Assembly: GCA_027492445.1 (NCBI GenBank)
Contig: JAPUES010000244.1
Coordinates: 1-6,317, forward strand
Length of the DNA stretch: 6,317 nt
Direction of reading: 5' to 3'
From: Sporomusaceae bacterium
Lineage (GTDB): Bacteria; Bacillota; Negativicutes; DSM-13327
Shown: positions 5,196 to 6,317 of the stretch, in pieces
Position numbering within the stretch: the first letter of the stretch is position 1
Layout of the letters: each line of letters starts with the position of its first letter
Made by a program: the position numbers and the translations under genes
Notes under the pieces: model-generated
Database searches by the model: none
Seen by the model: the letters and a program-made list of their open reading frames with translations, nothing else
Told to the model about the DNA's origin: nothing

Positions 5196-5846
5196 TTATC
5201 TCCCCTTACATACTTCATTTTTTATTTGTTGAATTTCATGTATTTTTTCTCGAATATTCTGAGCCATTGTAATCTCCGTAACTAGCGCATAACACTTTGC
5301 ACCCGTTTTAATAACATCTGCTAGGTTTTCTACCTTAATGCCACCAATGGCAACAAAAGGAATGGGAATATGGCGTACTACATAGTCTAAATATTCAAGG
5401 CCCACTGGCTGGCAAACATCCTTCTTGGTAGCAGTTTTAAAGATAGGTCCAACGCCAATATAGTCGGCCCCATCGTCAACAGCCTGCCTTGCTTCTTCAG
5501 GGGAATGAGTAGAGATTCCAATAATCATATTATCCCCCACCAATTGCCTCACCTGTGCAATGGGCAAATCATCTTGCCCAATATGCACACCGTCCGCTTC
5601 AACAAGCACGGCTAAATCAATATCATCATTCACAATAAACGTGACACCGGCTTTTTTTGTCATCTCCCTGATAACTTGGCACTCTTGATATTTTGCCTTC
5701 ATTTTTTTATCTTTTTCCCGGTACTGGATGAGTGTAACACCCGCCTCAATCATTTGCTGTACTACTTCCATATTACTGCGCCCTAAAGAATGTTCTTCTG
5801 CTGTAATACAATATAAATCCGTCTTAAAAGCATAGTTTCTTGCCAT
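5196..5846 (-). CDS. thiE: Thiamine-phosphate synthase
   Basis: Joins HMP-pyrophosphate with thiazole phosphate carboxylate to give thiamine phosphate, in the cytoplasm. At 216 aa it is the usual size for a single-domain TIM-barrel ThiE. Motifs: LIQYREKDKK (39-48, pyrophosphate-binding Gln/Arg/Lys), FIVNDDIDLAV (70-80, Asn73-Asp74), DGVHIGQDD (85-93, Mg site), IGVGPIFKTATKKD (130-143) and PFVAIGGI (163-170, phosphate loop). ATG at 5846 has AGGAGG at 5855-5860, 8 nt away, inside the end of thiF; the thiF stop is 1 nt upstream. It is followed 1 nt later by thiC. The pairing of thiE with thiF and thiC fits thiamine assembly from both precursor branches. Confidence 0.97.
   Translation of the reverse strand: MARNYAFKTDLYCITAEEHSLGRSNMEVVQQMIEAGVTLIQYREKDKKMKAKYQECQVIREMTKKAGVTFIVNDDIDLAVLVEADGVHIGQDDLPIAQVRQLVGDNMIIGISTHSPEEARQAVDDGADYIGVGPIFKTATKKDVCQPVGLEYLDYVVRHIPIPFVAIGGIKVENLADVIKTGAKCYALVTEITMAQNIREKIHEIQQIKNEVCKGR
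5200..5207 (-). promoter_or_regulatory. Ribosome-binding site that fixes the thiC start
   Basis: AAGGGGAG on the minus strand, 5 nt before ATG 5194 and inside the last codons of thiE. It lies downstream of the alternative ATG at 5218 and so argues against that start. Confidence 0.85.
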
Positions 5847-5847
5847 A

Positions 5848-6317
5848 TCACTTACCTCCTTTCAACACATAATCTAAAATGATATCGGCTTGTTTCGCTG
5901 CGGCAATACTAACCCGTGGTGCACATGGCGGTAATTCTTTACTAACCTCGGAAGATAAATCGCCAATAACATAGAGTTTTTCTTTTATTTTATGAACCTT
6001 TATCTCATCACTATTCCCCCAACCTGCAATTCCAGAAGCAGACACTACCAGCTTATCTGTATTGATATATTGCTCCACAAGCATTTTTTTATAGTGGGCT
6101 TGGTCAAAGGCTTCTACTATAATATGGCAATCTTGAAAAATTTCCTCCACATTATCTTCTTCAATTTTCACTTGACTGGTTTCTAGCTGCAAGCTTGGAT
6201 TAATCGCCAGCAAATTTTCCTGTAGCGCCTCTACTTTACTGCGGCCAACTTGATGATAAAAATAAAATTGGCGATTAAGATTGGAATACTCAATTTTATC
6301 AAAATCTACAATTACAA
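5848..6317 (-). CDS. thiF: Sulfur carrier protein ThiS adenylyltransferase ThiF (short family), 5' end cut by window
   Basis: An E1-like enzyme that adenylates the C-terminus of ThiS for thiazole synthesis. The frame is open from the window edge to the TGA at 5848-5850, with 155 complete codons. The TTG at 6213 is not the start, because conserved sequence continues upstream. Visible: VDFDKIEYSNLNRQF, a hallmark of ThiF/MoeB/E1 proteins (Asp and Arg of the ATP site), then VGRSKVEALQENLLAINP, IIVEAFDQ and ASGIAGWGNS. The Gly-rich nucleotide motif (about 45 residues) is outside. No CXXC zinc pairs are present, and the protein ends near ELPPCAPRV plus about 25 residues, like the roughly 200-aa thiF family 2 rather than the 250-aa E. 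coli type. Its last codons carry the thiE ribosome-binding site. Confidence 0.9.
   Translation of the reverse strand, partial: VIVDFDKIEYSNLNRQFYFYHQVGRSKVEALQENLLAINPSLQLETSQVKIEEDNVEEIFQDCHIIVEAFDQAHYKKMLVEQYINTDKLVVSASGIAGWGNSDEIKVHKIKEKLYVIGDLSSEVSKELPPCAPRVSIAAAKQADIILDYVLKGGK

Noticed and set aside
5848..6317. TPP riboswitch for the thiamine cluster
   Set aside because: The 5' end of the cluster is outside the window, and no TPP-type CUGAGA block is seen in the short gaps between the genes.

Overview
The window comes from an AT-rich, low-GC bacterium. Shine-Dalgarno sites are strong (AGGAGG, AAAGGAG, AAGGGGAG), most protein-RNA spacings are Bacillota-like, and a purine permease is controlled by a transcription-terminating riboswitch. 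The short form of ThiC (432 aa), the short thiF family and the tandem guanine-PRPP leader suggest an anaerobic member of the Clostridia/Negativicutes. That placement is inference; no rRNA or other marker is present. All supported genes lie on the minus strand, so transcription runs from high to low coordinates.

Layout in order of transcription. (1) 6317-3896: a tight thiamine cluster, thiF (5' end outside the window), thiE and thiC. Gaps are 1 nt, each ribosome-binding site lies in the end of the preceding gene, and an intrinsic terminator follows at 3867-3838. (2) 3837-3023: a TerC/YjbE-type membrane protein, probably a metal-ion transporter. Its 5' region holds a possible 11-codon leader ORF that overlaps an alternative ATG. 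(3) 2977-2691: a near-consensus promoter followed by a compact double riboswitch. A guanine-class aptamer (2928-2860) abuts a ykkC-subtype-2 aptamer best read as a PRPP sensor (2859-2732), and the latter overlaps a long terminator hairpin (2751-2691). (4) 2592-1: an NCS2/PbuG-type purine permease, purE, and purC (3' end outside the window).

The centre of interest is the leader at 2977-2691. The sequence shows two mutually exclusive pairings. The closing helix of the PRPP aptamer can extend into the last four bases of the guanine aptamer's P1 strand. The 3' part of the PRPP aptamer is also the 5' arm of the terminator. Together these predict that PRPP favours read-through, guanine favours termination, and the two signals compete through one shared strand. 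The tandem guanine-PRPP arrangement itself is known from Bacillota; the details here (zero linker, an enlarged aptamer arm, an orphan Shine-Dalgarno after the terminator) are specific observations.

Metabolically the two halves meet at aminoimidazole ribotide (AIR). PurE and PurC take AIR toward IMP, while ThiC converts AIR to HMP-phosphate, which ThiE (with the ThiF-dependent thiazole) joins into thiamine phosphate. No tRNA, rRNA, mobile element or CRISPR was seen.
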